The notes: a model not told the origin generated them from the sequence alone. Positions 41,403-50,983 are shown, numbered from the stretch's first letter. The stretch is DNA of 64,000 bases from Psychrobacter nivimaris (GCF_009812035.1 NZ_VZIZ01000015.1:93493-157492); one strand, 5' to 3'. Translations and numbers: made by a program.

Positions 41403-42125
41403 ATGCCTGAATCATTAAATATTGTCGGTCTTATTACCCAAGCCAGTCTATTGGTGCAGATTGTGATGGCACTATTGTTATTAGCCTCTTTACTCAGCTG
41501 GGTTATTATCTTTCGCATGAGTGCTCGACTTGGTACAGCCAAAAACTTTGATCAACAATTTGAGACTTGGTTTTGGTCAGGCGAAGACTTGGCCAAACTA
41601 TATCAAGGCATTCAAGGCTCTCCTGATCGTCAGGGACTTGAGCAGATTTTTTATGTGGGCTTTTCAGAATACCTAAGAATGCATAAAAAGCGTCAACCTA
41701 AAGACGACATTATCGATGGTGTTGAACGCAAGCTACGCGTCGGCCTAGGTCGCCAGCAGCAATTGCTAGAGTCGGGACTGACGACGCTAGCCAGCATTGG
41801 CTCCGTTGCTCCGTACATCGGATTGTTCGGTACAGTGTGGGGCATTATGAATGCCTTTTTGGGACTGTCTCAAACTGAGCAAGCTACCCTCGCCTCTGTC
41901 GCTCCCGGTATCGCCGAAGCACTGATTGCCACAGCCATGGGTTTGTTTGCCGCTATCCCTGCGGTATTGGCATACAACCACTTCACAGCAAAATCGAGCC
42001 AACTATATGACTCGCGTGCCTTATTTTGTGATGAGATGACGGGCATGCTGCAGCGTGAGACCAGCGTACAAGCACCTATTAGCAAAGAAACCCAAGTTAA
42101 TGCAGGTCAGGTGACAGGGCTATGA
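41403..42125 (+). CDS. tolQ: Tol-Pal system proton channel subunit TolQ
   Basis: TolQ and TolR form the inner-membrane proton channel that energises TolA for outer-membrane constriction at division. The 240-residue protein has three membrane segments: ALLLLASLLSWVIIF near the N-terminus, and two in the C-terminal half around GSVAPYIGLFGTVWGIMNAF and ATAMGLFAAIPAVLAYNHF. It overlaps tolR by 4 bp, implying translational coupling. It is the first gene of the tolQRAB run. Confidence 0.95.
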   Translation: MPESLNIVGLITQASLLVQIVMALLLLASLLSWVIIFRMSARLGTAKNFDQQFETWFWSGEDLAKLYQGIQGSPDRQGLEQIFYVGFSEYLRMHKKRQPKDDIIDGVERKLRVGLGRQQQLLESGLTTLASIGSVAPYIGLFGTVWGIMNAFLGLSQTEQATLASVAPGIAEALIATAMGLFAAIPAVLAYNHFTAKSSQLYDSRALFCDEMTGMLQRETSVQAPISKETQVNAGQVTGL

Positions 42126-42580
42126 AACCAAACCCCTACGGCCGTGAAAAAAAAGCTCTTAATGCAGAAATGAACGTCGTACCTTACATTGACGTCATGC
42201 TGGTGCTACTGGTGATCTTTATGGTGACAGCGCCGATGCTGATTACAGGCGTCGATGTTGATTTGCCAAAAGAGCAAACCAATACCATGAGTCAAAGCCA
42301 GTTACCTGTGATTGTCTCGTTGACTGACAAGGGTGATATTTTTATCAGCTATGAAAGCAATGTCGACGTGCCAGTAAGTGAGCCTGAGCTGATTAATACA
42401 TTGTCTAACCTGCAGTCTCAGAGCGATAATAATAATGCTGAACCAGTACAGGTGATGATCAATGCCGATCAAAACAATCAGTACGGTGCCATCATGACGC
42501 TCATGGCAACCTTGCAACAAGCAGGTATCGAAAAAGTTGGGTTACTAACCGGTGCACCACTACCCACGCCTTCTTTATAG
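42122..42580 (+). CDS. tolR: Tol-Pal system protein TolR
   Basis: This is an ExbD/TolR-type channel subunit of 152 residues. It has a short cytoplasmic start, one membrane helix VPYIDVMLVLLVIFMVTAP containing the proton-carrying Asp, and a periplasmic domain from about residue 45. The start overlaps tolQ by 4 bp. TolA follows at 73 bp. Sequence and position agree on the identity. Confidence 0.95.
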   Translation: MKPNPYGREKKALNAEMNVVPYIDVMLVLLVIFMVTAPMLITGVDVDLPKEQTNTMSQSQLPVIVSLTDKGDIFISYESNVDVPVSEPELINTLSNLQSQSDNNNAEPVQVMINADQNNQYGAIMTLMATLQQAGIEKVGLLTGAPLPTPSL

Positions 42581-42653
42581 TGATAAGCGTCCTTTAGTAA
42601 ATGTCTTATATCATAATAGCCAATCCTAGTAATCCATCTGACAAATCACGTTC

Positions 42654-43676
42654 ATGAGTATCCTTACCATGCATAATGCTCCTGCCGTCTATGTACCTAC
42701 CGAACCAGAAAGCAACGGGCTAACACTGCCGACGTTGCTAAGCTTACTGGCGCATGGCCTTGTCATTGGCATACTGGTCTATAACTATCAAACTACTGAA
42801 GTTGAGACTGCTGGTAGTATTGAGACGGTCATGGTGTCTCCTGAGCAACTTGCTGAAATGCAAGGACAAATACTGGCCAACCGTGCAGCAGCCAGTGCGA
42901 TGCAGATGGATAGTAGCACTAGCGATTCGTCTAGTAGTGCCCAGCCAGAAATATCTGGTAGTAGCGTCAGTGCGCAAAATCCAAGTCAGTCAAGCTCTCA
43001 GCGCGTGCCTATATTTATACGATCTGAGGAGCCAGCTGGTCAACCCATACTGATGAGCGAAGACCATCAACAACGTCTTCTTGAGCAAAATCAAGAGTAT
43101 GAGCGCAAAATGGCTGAGTGGGCAGCGCAGTTAGACGAGTCCGCTATGGAAGAGCTTGACCAAGTCGATCAAAGCAAACGCGACCAGCTTATAGAAGAAC
43201 AAAAAAGGCTGGGAGAGTTTCGTCAAAAGCAAAACAATCCACCAAAGATAAAACGTCCCACTGCTAGCGATCGCAATATTGAGATTGATACTGCTGGCTC
43301 TGGCAATGCAGGAAAAACCTTTAGCCTATCAGATGGGCAGTCTACTGTGTCTGGTGATACGTCAACCTCTAGTACGTCCAAGGGCAGTAGCCGTTCTGCA
43401 TCCAGTGGCAGTCGCGGTGCCAGCAACAGCGAAATCATCAACTTAATCAAGCGCAACTATACGCCGCCTACTGCTGCGCGGGGCTCTACTCAACGCGCCA
43501 CCCTGACCATCACTGTCAATGCAAATGGCGATGTGATCAATGTGACTGCCTCTGGACCTGATAGCACGGTCAACGAAGCGGCAAGACAAGCGGTACTCAA
43601 TACTGGCAGCCTCCCGATTGATGCTGATGACCCTAAATACCCGACTTTTACCATACAGTTTAAAGGCAGCAATTAA
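42654..43676 (+). CDS. tolA: Tol-Pal system protein TolA
   Basis: TolA spans the periplasm and links TolQR to TolB/Pal. The 340-residue protein has a single N-terminal helix (TLLSLLAHGLVIGILVYNY, about residues 24-42), with His in the position typical of TolA/TonB. A Ser/Gln-rich then charged helical stretch follows to about residue 200. A Ser/Gly linker leads to a C-terminal TonB/TolA-like domain starting near residue 262 (NLIKRNYTPP). The usual Ala/Lys-rich repeats are short, making this TolA compact. Confidence 0.9.
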   Translation: MSILTMHNAPAVYVPTEPESNGLTLPTLLSLLAHGLVIGILVYNYQTTEVETAGSIETVMVSPEQLAEMQGQILANRAAASAMQMDSSTSDSSSSAQPEISGSSVSAQNPSQSSSQRVPIFIRSEEPAGQPILMSEDHQQRLLEQNQEYERKMAEWAAQLDESAMEELDQVDQSKRDQLIEEQKRLGEFRQKQNNPPKIKRPTASDRNIEIDTAGSGNAGKTFSLSDGQSTVSGDTSTSSTSKGSSRSASSGSRGASNSEIINLIKRNYTPPTAARGSTQRATLTITVNANGDVINVTASGPDSTVNEAARQAVLNTGSLPIDADDPKYPTFTIQFKGSN

Positions 43677-43812
43677 TCAGTTGCTAGGTTCTTATAATAT
43701 TGGTAACGTGACGTTAAGCGGCTTGTCTCGCATAGGTTGCTGCCTCATCTAGATGCTTGTCTCATTAAATAAAAAATGAATATCATACTAACTTTAGGAG
43801 CTCCATTTACCC

Positions 43813-45105
43813 ATGCGTACCCAAAAAAAACTACTAGTATCGTTACTCGCCAGCACTTCAGCATTGCTGGTATCGCAAAGCGTGCTCGCTGCACCTGTTG
43901 TACTAGAACTGGACTATGAAATTCCTGTTCAGCAAAACCAAGTCGCGTTTGTGCCGTTTGCGGGTGACTCTGTCTTATCACCGATTATATTAAATGATCT
44001 GAGTAAAACCGAGCTAAAAGTAACCAATCAAGATCTACCGCAGCAGCCACACAGTAGTAAAGAGCTGACAGGTACATTACCTGTTTGGCAAAGCATGGGC
44101 ATACCGTATCTGGTTGTCGGCAGTACGCGTACCAATCGTGGCAAAATAATCACCGATTATGAAGTCATCGATGTCAAATCTGGTCGTGTGATAGAAGGCA
44201 AGCAAAGCCTAACCGCCGACAATAATAGGGAAAGTATGCGTTATGCCGGTCATGTCATCGCAGACAAAGTGTACGAGCTGATTACTGGTATTCCAGGGGA
44301 TTTCTCAGGACGCATTGCTTATATTGAAGAAACAGGAACTGGCAAACAAAAGATCTCTCGTCTCAAAGTAATGGATGCTGATGGCGAAAACGCTAGAACC
44401 ATTACTGAAGTGGCAGGCTCTATCTTCTCACCAGCATGGTCACCTGATGGCAACCGTATCGCCTACTCGGTACAACGTGAGAAATCATATCCTGTTATCT
44501 ACGTGCAGAACGTCAGTGGCGGCGGTGCAACTGCTCTGACGCCTTTTTCAGGTAGTAACCTAAGCCCCTCGTTCTCTCCTGATGGTAGCAAGATATTATT
44601 CTCTAGTAGTTTTGAAGGTAGCGCTGATATCTATGAGATGAGTGCCAGCGGCGGTACACCTAGAAGGCTTACCAATTTACCAAGCAGTGAAGTACAACCA
44701 AGCTATGCACCAGACGGCAAATCTTTCGTTTTTGTCAGTGATAAAACTGGCTTTAACAAGCCGCAAGTCTATCGCTACGAGTTTGCCACGGGACAAACCA
44801 TTAAAGTTTCAAATGGAGGTTATGCGACCAGTCCACAGTTTAGCAGTGACGGTACACAAATTGCCTTTTTGAGTGGACGCTCAGCGGCTATTATGAATAG
44901 CAATGGTGCTATCACTACCAATCTTGGCAATACAGGTATCGACGAAGCTCCAAGCTTCTCACCAAACGGTAAACGCGTGGTCTACGCATCGACCCAAGGC
45001 GGAAAAGGCGTGCTGACTATCAAGTCCCTCAATGGTGGCGAAGCGTTTGGTAAGTCAGGACAAGGCGTTATCCGCTCACCCGTATGGTCATCAAGCCCAA
45101 AATAA
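43813..45105 (+). CDS. tolB: Tol-Pal system beta-propeller protein TolB
   Basis: TolB is the periplasmic propeller that binds Pal and TolA. The 430-residue precursor has a signal peptide (MRTQKKLLVSLLASTSALLV...SVLAAPVV). An N-terminal alpha/beta domain is followed, after about residue 165, by repeated SPAWSPDGNRIAYS-type blades. AGGAG lies about 11 nt before the ATG. It is followed by a terminator instead of pal. Confidence 0.95.
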   Translation: MRTQKKLLVSLLASTSALLVSQSVLAAPVVLELDYEIPVQQNQVAFVPFAGDSVLSPIILNDLSKTELKVTNQDLPQQPHSSKELTGTLPVWQSMGIPYLVVGSTRTNRGKIITDYEVIDVKSGRVIEGKQSLTADNNRESMRYAGHVIADKVYELITGIPGDFSGRIAYIEETGTGKQKISRLKVMDADGENARTITEVAGSIFSPAWSPDGNRIAYSVQREKSYPVIYVQNVSGGGATALTPFSGSNLSPSFSPDGSKILFSSSFEGSADIYEMSASGGTPRRLTNLPSSEVQPSYAPDGKSFVFVSDKTGFNKPQVYRYEFATGQTIKVSNGGYATSPQFSSDGTQIAFLSGRSAAIMNSNGAITTNLGNTGIDEAPSFSPNGKRVVYASTQGGKGVLTIKSLNGGEAFGKSGQGVIRSPVWSSSPK

Positions 45106-45171
45106 CTGGTCTCCACCAAAGTAGCAATTTTGGTTATATTAAAATAAATATCAAGCAAGCAAAATTTAAAT

Positions 45172-45207
45172 GCCCCAATCATAGTCGTTATGGTTGGGGC
45201 TTTTTTT
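45172..45207 (+). terminator. Terminator after tolB
   Basis: The arms 45172-45183 and 45189-45200 pair at 11 of 12 positions with a 5-nt loop and seven T. It closes the tol run without pal. Confidence 0.92.
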
Positions 45208-45358
45208 GATTAAAAAACAGCAATAGAAATAACGATAAATCTTAGTATTTATATATTCTCAATGGTCAGCACCCTTCGTCTTTGATCTACCTTCCAATGT
45301 TACCTAACCCTCCCTCCTTCGTAACAAAGCTGTAAACGCACTAGTACCAAAAAAAACA

Positions 45359-45414
45359 TTGCAATGACTTGTATTTTACCTATACCCTAAATAGACCTGA
45401 CTAATTGGTCAGGT
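45359..45414 (+). promoter_or_regulatory. Predicted promoter and RutR-like operator of the urate/xanthine permease gene
   Basis: A -35-like TTGCAA (45359-45364), a 16-bp spacer and a -10-like TATACC (45381-45386) are followed by the palindrome ACCTGACTAATTGGTCAGGT (45395-45414). Its 7-bp arms are perfect complements. The palindrome covers the expected start of transcription. It resembles the E. coli RutR consensus TTGACCANNTGGTCAA. Confidence 0.65.
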
Positions 45415-45605
45415 TGTTCAAATATTAGCCAACATATATTAGTTATTTTTACTACTTATCTTACAGACGGATGCGTACCCCTATTGTTTACATCGATAAA
45501 AAACATATCAAAGATTGAGGCAGAACTTTGATCTCGTGATTTACCACATTGTCTGATATCTACAGTTAAGCGGGTGCTAAGCAGTTATTTTAGGAGGAAA
45601 CCACC

Positions 45606-47012
45606 ATGAGTGAAAACGTTCCAGCGAATACCGATTTACTGTATAGACTGCATGACCGTCCCACCCCCATTAAAGCATTTTTAGGTGCTATACAGCACGT
45701 ACTTGCAGCGTTTGTAGGTATCATCACACCCTCTCTTATCATAGGTGGCACATTAGGTTTAGGAGAGCATATCCCCTACCTTCTCAGTATGTCATTGATA
45801 GTATCTGGCGTTGCAACCTTTATTCAGACTCGTAAAGTAGGCCCTGTTGGCTCTGGTCTTATGGCATTACAAGGCACCAGTTTTGGTTTTTTGGCAGCGG
45901 TACTGACAGCAGGGTTTGTGGTAAAAAATCGCGGTGGTGGTCCAGAAGAGATATTATCCGTTATTTTTGGCGTTTCATTTCTCGGTGCATTTGTTGAGAT
46001 ATTTTTGAGTCAATTTATTACCAAACTCAAATCTTTTATGAGCCCTATTGTTACAGGCTGCGTGATTGTCACGATTGGTTTGTCATTAACCAAAGTAGGT
46101 CTGACTGACTTAGCAGGTGGGTTTGGTGCTGAAGATTTTGGTAGTATTCCGAACTTACTCTTGGGCGGTGGTGTGCTGGCAAGTGTCGTACTGATTAGCA
46201 TCATCAACAATAAAGTCATTCGCTCAAGCGCCATCTTTATCGGTTTGATGCTCGGCCTTGTCGCTGCCGTATTTATGGGACGTATCGATTTCTCACTGGT
46301 TTCTGAAGCCGCTTTTTTTACGGTGCCAATCCCTTTTAAGTATGGCTTTGGTTTTGATTGGCAGGCTTTTATTCCTATTGCCTTTATGTACATCATTACC
46401 AGTATCGAGACCTCAGGCGATTTGACGGCTACCTCAATGATATCAGGTGAACCGATCAAAGGCCCTCTCTATGAGAAACGCATCAAAGGCGGTGTACTAG
46501 GAGATGGTGTTAACTCTCTGATTGCGGCGGTATTCAATACCTTCCCTGTGACAACCTTTAGCCAAAACAACGGTGTGATCCAGATGACGGGTATTGCCAG
46601 TCGGTATGTGGGTTTCTATGTGGGCGGCATTCTATGCTTGATGGGGCTATTCCCCGTCCTTGGTGCTATTTTTACCCAATTACCGAAGCCTGTTGTTGGC
46701 GGCGTCACGCTACTGATGTTTGCGACGGTGGCGACTGCTGGTATTCGTATCTTATCTACCGTGCAATTTACGCATCGTAATGTCTTAATCATTGCCACCT
46801 CACTGGGTCTGGCAACGGGTATCGCCTTTGTCCCTGATGTGCTGTCACAAACGCCGCAGTTCTTTCAGAATATCTTCGGCTCAGCGGTAACGATGGCAGG
46901 GATTGTGGCAATCACCCTTGATATGATTTTACCCAAAAACTATGGCATCGAGTTTGATACTAAAGCACAGCACGCAAAAGACAACTTAGAACCAACGCAA
47001 GAAGTAGCATAA
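45606..47012 (+). CDS. NCS2 family xanthine/urate:proton symporter
   Basis: The 468-residue protein has about fourteen hydrophobic segments and the nucleobase-cation symporter-2 signatures. These include QGTSFGFLAAVLTAG, the SIETSGDLTATS glutamate motif, and FSQNNGVIQMTGIASR. The last contains the Q-N-x-G...T motif of xanthine and urate carriers. Import of xanthine or urate would feed the degradation genes downstream. A very strong AGGAGG ribosome binding site precedes the ATG. A RutR-like box lies 190 bp upstream. Exact substrate preference (urate, xanthine or both) cannot be fixed by sequence. Confidence 0.88.
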   Translation: MSENVPANTDLLYRLHDRPTPIKAFLGAIQHVLAAFVGIITPSLIIGGTLGLGEHIPYLLSMSLIVSGVATFIQTRKVGPVGSGLMALQGTSFGFLAAVLTAGFVVKNRGGGPEEILSVIFGVSFLGAFVEIFLSQFITKLKSFMSPIVTGCVIVTIGLSLTKVGLTDLAGGFGAEDFGSIPNLLLGGGVLASVVLISIINNKVIRSSAIFIGLMLGLVAAVFMGRIDFSLVSEAAFFTVPIPFKYGFGFDWQAFIPIAFMYIITSIETSGDLTATSMISGEPIKGPLYEKRIKGGVLGDGVNSLIAAVFNTFPVTTFSQNNGVIQMTGIASRYVGFYVGGILCLMGLFPVLGAIFTQLPKPVVGGVTLLMFATVATAGIRILSTVQFTHRNVLIIATSLGLATGIAFVPDVLSQTPQFFQNIFGSAVTMAGIVAITLDMILPKNYGIEFDTKAQHAKDNLEPTQEVA

Positions 47013-47126
47013 GGCTAAGTGTAAGCTAGGGCTGAACATATCGAAGTGTTTCGCCGTAAACGAGGTGCGTAAACAGGCAAATAGCAACAGTTTATGCACC
47101 TCACTTATCAAACAGCCACCTTGTCA

Positions 47127-47792
47127 TCATTCAAGGCCACAGCCTTTTAAAATAAAAGGCACCAGAAAGTCTGCCGCACGCGCTTCATCTGCTGCATCAT
47201 AAGCAGTCTTATCCATTAATCCAACGATCTCAATCTCGAATTCAGCATAACGTTGGGTAGTCGCCCAAATCAAAATCAGTAGTTGTAAAGGGTCGGTAAT
47301 CCCAATTTTGCCTTGCTTGTGCCACTCTTTCATTACCTGTGCTTTATCGTGTACCCACTCCTTCATCGTAGTGGACATAAATTCATGCAAATGCGGTGCA
47401 CCGCCGATGACTTCAATTGCAAACAGTTTATGGCGACTTGGATTGACAAAGGCTTGATGTAGCTTGGTACGGACGAATTTTTCGATGACCGTTTTTGGGT
47501 CGCTATCTACCGTCATGGTTACCAAACCTTCATTCCATTCTTGAATGATTGAGCGCAGCACTGCCATGTAGAGATTCTTTTTATTTTTAAAATAATAGTG
47601 AACATTGGCTTTAGGTAAGCCTGCTCTATCGGCAATACCCTGCATCGTAGCGCCGCGATAGCTTTGGAGCACAAACTCTTCTTCAGCTGCCGCTAAGATA
47701 AGCGCTTGATTCTGTGCGCGAATGGCTTGTTGGCTACGGTGCGAGGGCGTATCAGTCACTGAGGTTTCTTCCTTTTGATTGTTTTGAGTCAT
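47127..47792 (-). CDS. TetR family repressor, RutR (YcdC)-like
   Basis: The 221-residue protein has a TetR helix-turn-helix at about residues 30-75 (YRGATMQGIADRAGLPKANV then HYYFKNKKNLYMAVL). Its C-terminal domain is of the RutR/YcdC type, with LFAIEVIGGAPHLHEF and LILIWATTQRYAEFE. E. coli RutR responds to uracil/thymine and regulates pyrimidine and purine use. Here it sits inside the purine island, and RutR-like palindromes flank it, the permease and xdhA. I infer an autoregulated repressor of purine degradation; its ligand could be a purine or a pathway intermediate instead of uracil. Confidence 0.85.
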   Translation of the reverse strand: MTQNNQKEETSVTDTPSHRSQQAIRAQNQALILAAAEEEFVLQSYRGATMQGIADRAGLPKANVHYYFKNKKNLYMAVLRSIIQEWNEGLVTMTVDSDPKTVIEKFVRTKLHQAFVNPSRHKLFAIEVIGGAPHLHEFMSTTMKEWVHDKAQVMKEWHKQGKIGITDPLQLLILIWATTQRYAEFEIEIVGLMDKTAYDAADEARAADFLVPFILKGCGLE

Positions 47793-47920
47793 AGCAGTGG
47801 TATCTCACTCTAAGAGACAGGTTCGACAAAATAGTCGCTATATTTTGCTGTGTATTCTTATATAAACACATAGATTTGATCAGCATAACCTGTTAAATAA
47901 AAATATTTCGCATAAAACAG

Positions 47921-47965
47921 TTGACCAATTAGTCAGGTTTTAGCAAAATGGGAACTGTAAATCAA
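47921..47965 (-). promoter_or_regulatory. Predicted promoter and RutR-like operator of the tetR gene
   Basis: On the minus strand a -35-like TTGATT (47960-47965), a 17-bp spacer and a -10-like TAAAAC (47937-47942) abut the palindrome CTGACTAATTGGTCAA (47921-47936). It differs from the permease box only at the last position of the 16-bp core. It could also act on uraD, 380 bp away on the other side. Confidence 0.6.
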
Positions 47966-48315
47966 TTACGCCGTCATTAACTACCTCTTGCCAGACGTTT
48001 TAGACGGCCAAAATATCAGTGTTTCCTTAGCAAATCTGTTTCATATTGTCAGTTCACTATAACTTGAAATTATGCAAAGCGTATATAAGCGCCAAAGCTC
48101 TGACTACGAACACATAGATTATCGACTTTTGATTTTATGCAAATTAATAGCGATTAGCTTAATCAAAGCAGCCATAAAACTGAAACAGCCGCTGCTTATC
48201 AAGATTACTGCTTATACCTGTAAGTTTATGCAAATAACCATAAGGTATAAACCTCTATCAAACATTTATCGCCCGACACAGATAACGGGCTACCCTATTA
48301 GAAAAGGATGTCATC
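47966..48315. other. Leader region of the uraD operon
   Basis: An AT-rich spacer ahead of uraD. A frame at 48072-48395 runs into uraD in another phase and is not protein-like. AAAGGATG at 48303-48310 is the uraD ribosome binding site. No hairpin or second palindrome is evident. Confidence 0.5.
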
Positions 48316-48837
48316 GTGAGCTTAACCTTAGCGCAATTCAACGATTTATCACAAGAAGTCGCCATCGCTCAGCTATTGACTTGCTGCACCAGTAAAAGCT
48401 GGGCTTATAAACTTGCAGACGCCCGCCCTTTTGTAGACGTTGATGCACTGCTAACAAGTAGCGACGCTATCTGGAACAAAGTACAAAATGATGAGGCTAA
48501 CTTATTAGAAGCGTTTGATGGGCATCCACAAATCGGCAACGTAGCATCTCTAAAAGAGAAATACCGCAACACACAAAGTAGCGCCGCACACGAACAATCA
48601 GGCGCTAACGATGCAGCAGACGAAGTCCTCGAAGCACTTGCCAAAGGAAATCGCGACTATCTTGATAAATTTGGTTTTATTTTTATTGTCTTTGCGACGG
48701 GTAAAAGCGCGCAGCAAATGCTGGATCTACTATTAGCGCGCTTGCCTAATGATCGTGCCACAGAGCTTGCCAATGCAGCCGCTGAGCAAAATAAAATTAC
48801 GCGTCTACGTTTAAACAAACTACTAGACAATGCTTAG
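48316..48837 (+). CDS. uraD: OHCU decarboxylase
   Basis: UraD decarboxylates 2-oxo-4-hydroxy-4-carboxy-5-ureidoimidazoline to S-allantoin, the third step from urate. The 173-residue all-helical protein has the active-site histidine in EAFDGHPQIGN and the AAHEQSGAND segment. The near-C-terminal LLDLLLARLPNDRATEL is also conserved. It starts at GTG 48316 with AAAGGATG about 6 nt upstream. It is the first gene of the uraD-uraH-puuD-puuE-alc-allA run, divergent from the TetR gene. Confidence 0.94.
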   Translation: MSLTLAQFNDLSQEVAIAQLLTCCTSKSWAYKLADARPFVDVDALLTSSDAIWNKVQNDEANLLEAFDGHPQIGNVASLKEKYRNTQSSAAHEQSGANDAADEVLEALAKGNRDYLDKFGFIFIVFATGKSAQQMLDLLLARLPNDRATELANAAAEQNKITRLRLNKLLDNA

Positions 48838-48914
48838 ACAGGCAAATAGTAGTCGCAGAGTTAGACTAGCATTTTTATCCTATTTATATTTCTCACAAAT
48901 TTAAAGGAAGCATT

Positions 48915-49283
48915 ATGTCTGCCACCCTATCATCACATATCTTAGACACTCATCTTGGCAAACCTGCGGCTGATGTCGCCGTTACCTTACACCGCATACG
49001 AGACAACGGTGCCGCCACATTATTGGCACATGGCACAACCAATAGTGATGGCCGTGTCACACCAGACGCTTGGCAGTTTGATACAGCCATCGATAGCACA
49101 GAGCATCAGCTAAATATTGGCCGCTATACCGTAACGTTTGATACTCAGTCTTATTTTAATGCTCAGCAGCTAACAGCATTTTACCCGCAAGTGGTTATCG
49201 ACTTCGTGATAAACGATGCCAGTCATTATCACGTACCGCTCCTGCTTAGTGCGCACGGTTATAGCACCTATCGCGGATCATAG
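48915..49283 (+). CDS. uraH: 5-hydroxyisourate hydrolase (transthyretin-like)
   Basis: UraH hydrolyses 5-hydroxyisourate to OHCU, between PuuD and UraD. The 122-residue protein starts LSSHILDTHLGKPA with the conserved His, and ends in the diagnostic YRGS tetrapeptide of hydrolytic transthyretin-related proteins. AAAGGA precedes the ATG. The gene lies 77 bp after uraD. Confidence 0.95.
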   Translation: MSATLSSHILDTHLGKPAADVAVTLHRIRDNGAATLLAHGTTNSDGRVTPDAWQFDTAIDSTEHQLNIGRYTVTFDTQSYFNAQQLTAFYPQVVIDFVINDASHYHVPLLLSAHGYSTYRGS

Positions 49284-49394
49284 CTTTGGCGTTATTTAGC
49301 TCTCTGCTTTGTTATTAGTTTTCAAGAAATACTATCAAAAAAAATTACCAAGACATTTTATTAAGACACTGTCACATTAAAGGACATCTATTAC

Positions 49395-50762
49395 ATGGGC
49401 GCCTATCTTCTCGAATGGTTGAGTTTATTTTTCCGCTGGTTTCATGTTATCGCTGGGGTAGCATGGATTGGTGCATCGTTTTATTTTGTGTGGCTGGATC
49501 TAAGCCTACGCAAGCCGCCGCAGTGGAAAACGGACAAAGGCATATCAGGCGATCTTTGGGCTGTCCATGGTGGTGGGTTTTATGAAATTGCCAAATACAA
49601 ACTCGAACCAGAGGAGATGCCAAAGACGCTACATTGGTTTAAGTGGGAAGCTTATACCACTTGGCTAACGGGTGCGGCGATGATGTCTATTGTCTATTAT
49701 GCTAATGCAACTGCCTACCTAATTGACCCAAGTAAAGTGCCGTTTACTAGTATCGGTGCCATTGCTACCAGCTTGCTTTTCTTATTTGGCAGTTACTTCA
49801 TTTACGAAGTTATCGTGCGCAGTCATTTGGGTAAAAACGCGTTTATCTTTAGTACCCTGATTTTTATCTTACTGGTCATCGCGAGCTGGGGTTCTTACCA
49901 ACTGTTTAGTGATCGCGCCTCGTTTATTCATATTGGTGCTATCTTGGGCACGGTAATGGTAGGTAACGTATTCTTCGGTATTATGCCGGCTCAGCGCGCA
50001 CTCGTTGACTGTGTGCGGCGCGGCGAAAAACCAGGTAAAGAAGTGGCTGAATTGGCATTACAAGCCAAAAATCGCTCACTGATGAATAATTATTTTACCC
50101 TGCCGCTCATCTTTACCATGATCAGCAATCATTACCCAATGATGTATGCTCATGAGAAAGGTTGGTTGGTATTGGTCTTCGTCGGTATCATTACCGCGAC
50201 TGCCCGTCATTACTTTAACCAAAAGCATTTGGGTCATAAAAAACCACGCTACTTGGTTATTCCAGCCGTATTGACCGTATTGTTGATTATCTGGATGCGA
50301 CCTGAACCAATTGAGCCAGTGCCTGCAATGCCTGCTACTGCCTCCGTAGCACCTACAACGACTGATAGCACGCCGCCAGTTACGAGCGCGACTACTGACT
50401 CAAGCACTGATACTGTTGCTAACGCTAATAACAGTTCTAATAGTAATGCTACTAACAGTGCTAATAACCGTATTAGTACTAATGCAGCTACTGCTGAAGC
50501 CGTACCCGTGAGCGCATCAGCAGATGACGCCATGATGGATGTCGTGCATACGCGCTGTAGCACCTGTCATGCGGTACAACCGACGCAACAAGGCTTCGCC
50601 GCGCCGCCAGCAGGTATTATTTTGCAGACACCAGAAGACTTAAAAATTTATAAAGCGAAAATCGTCACTGCGGTACAGACTGGCTATATGCCGCTTGGTA
50701 ATATTACTCAGTTGACGGATGCTGAGCGCCAACAGCTTGTGGCATATGCGTCATCACTTTAA
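49395..50762 (+). CDS. puuD: Membrane urate hydroxylase with C-terminal cytochrome c domain
   Basis: PuuD oxidises urate to 5-hydroxyisourate, passing electrons to a cytochrome c instead of making peroxide as classical uricase does. The 455-residue protein has about eight membrane helices (residues 1-305), starting with SLFFRWFHVIAGVAWIGASF. A Thr/Ser/Asn/Ala-rich linker follows at about 310-370. The C-terminal heme domain has CSTCH at 388-392 and the axial Met432 in YMPLGN. No soluble uricase gene is present, so this is the urate-oxidising step here. AAAGGA precedes the ATG. Confidence 0.93.
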   Translation: MGAYLLEWLSLFFRWFHVIAGVAWIGASFYFVWLDLSLRKPPQWKTDKGISGDLWAVHGGGFYEIAKYKLEPEEMPKTLHWFKWEAYTTWLTGAAMMSIVYYANATAYLIDPSKVPFTSIGAIATSLLFLFGSYFIYEVIVRSHLGKNAFIFSTLIFILLVIASWGSYQLFSDRASFIHIGAILGTVMVGNVFFGIMPAQRALVDCVRRGEKPGKEVAELALQAKNRSLMNNYFTLPLIFTMISNHYPMMYAHEKGWLVLVFVGIITATARHYFNQKHLGHKKPRYLVIPAVLTVLLIIWMRPEPIEPVPAMPATASVAPTTTDSTPPVTSATTDSSTDTVANANNSSNSNATNSANNRISTNAATAEAVPVSASADDAMMDVVHTRCSTCHAVQPTQQGFAAPPAGIILQTPEDLKIYKAKIVTAVQTGYMPLGNITQLTDAERQQLVAYASSL

Positions 50763-50805
50763 TTTGTGATAAAAAATAACTGTCCTTTATGAGCAATATT
50801 CAAAT

Positions 50806-50953
50806 AAATATTTGATGGTGTGTCAAAAAGTATGCTGATTAAAATTTGAACAATTTTTGAAGCCTTGAAAGCCCTATAGAATCAGAGAACTTAGCATAGA
50901 TTTCGTATTGACTTTTATCGCCAGCATACTTTTTAGAACACCACCAAATATTT
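50806..50953. mobile_element. 148-bp MITE-like inverted-repeat element
   Basis: The terminal arms 50806-50838 and 50921-50953 are reverse complements at 28 of 33 positions. The outermost 8 bp, AAATATTT, occur directly repeated at both ends and could be a target duplication, but that octamer is itself a palindrome. There is no ORF inside. The element lies in the 221-bp gap between puuD and puuE and would fold into a long hairpin in the operon mRNA. Confidence 0.65.
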
Positions 50954-50983
50954 AAGGCTCTAAGCGATATAGGAATATAGATA

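Noticed and set aside
48072..48395. 107-codon frame overlapping the start of uraD
   Set aside because: It overlaps uraD in another phase. Its sequence is a translation of AT-rich leader DNA, and uraD is firmly identified.
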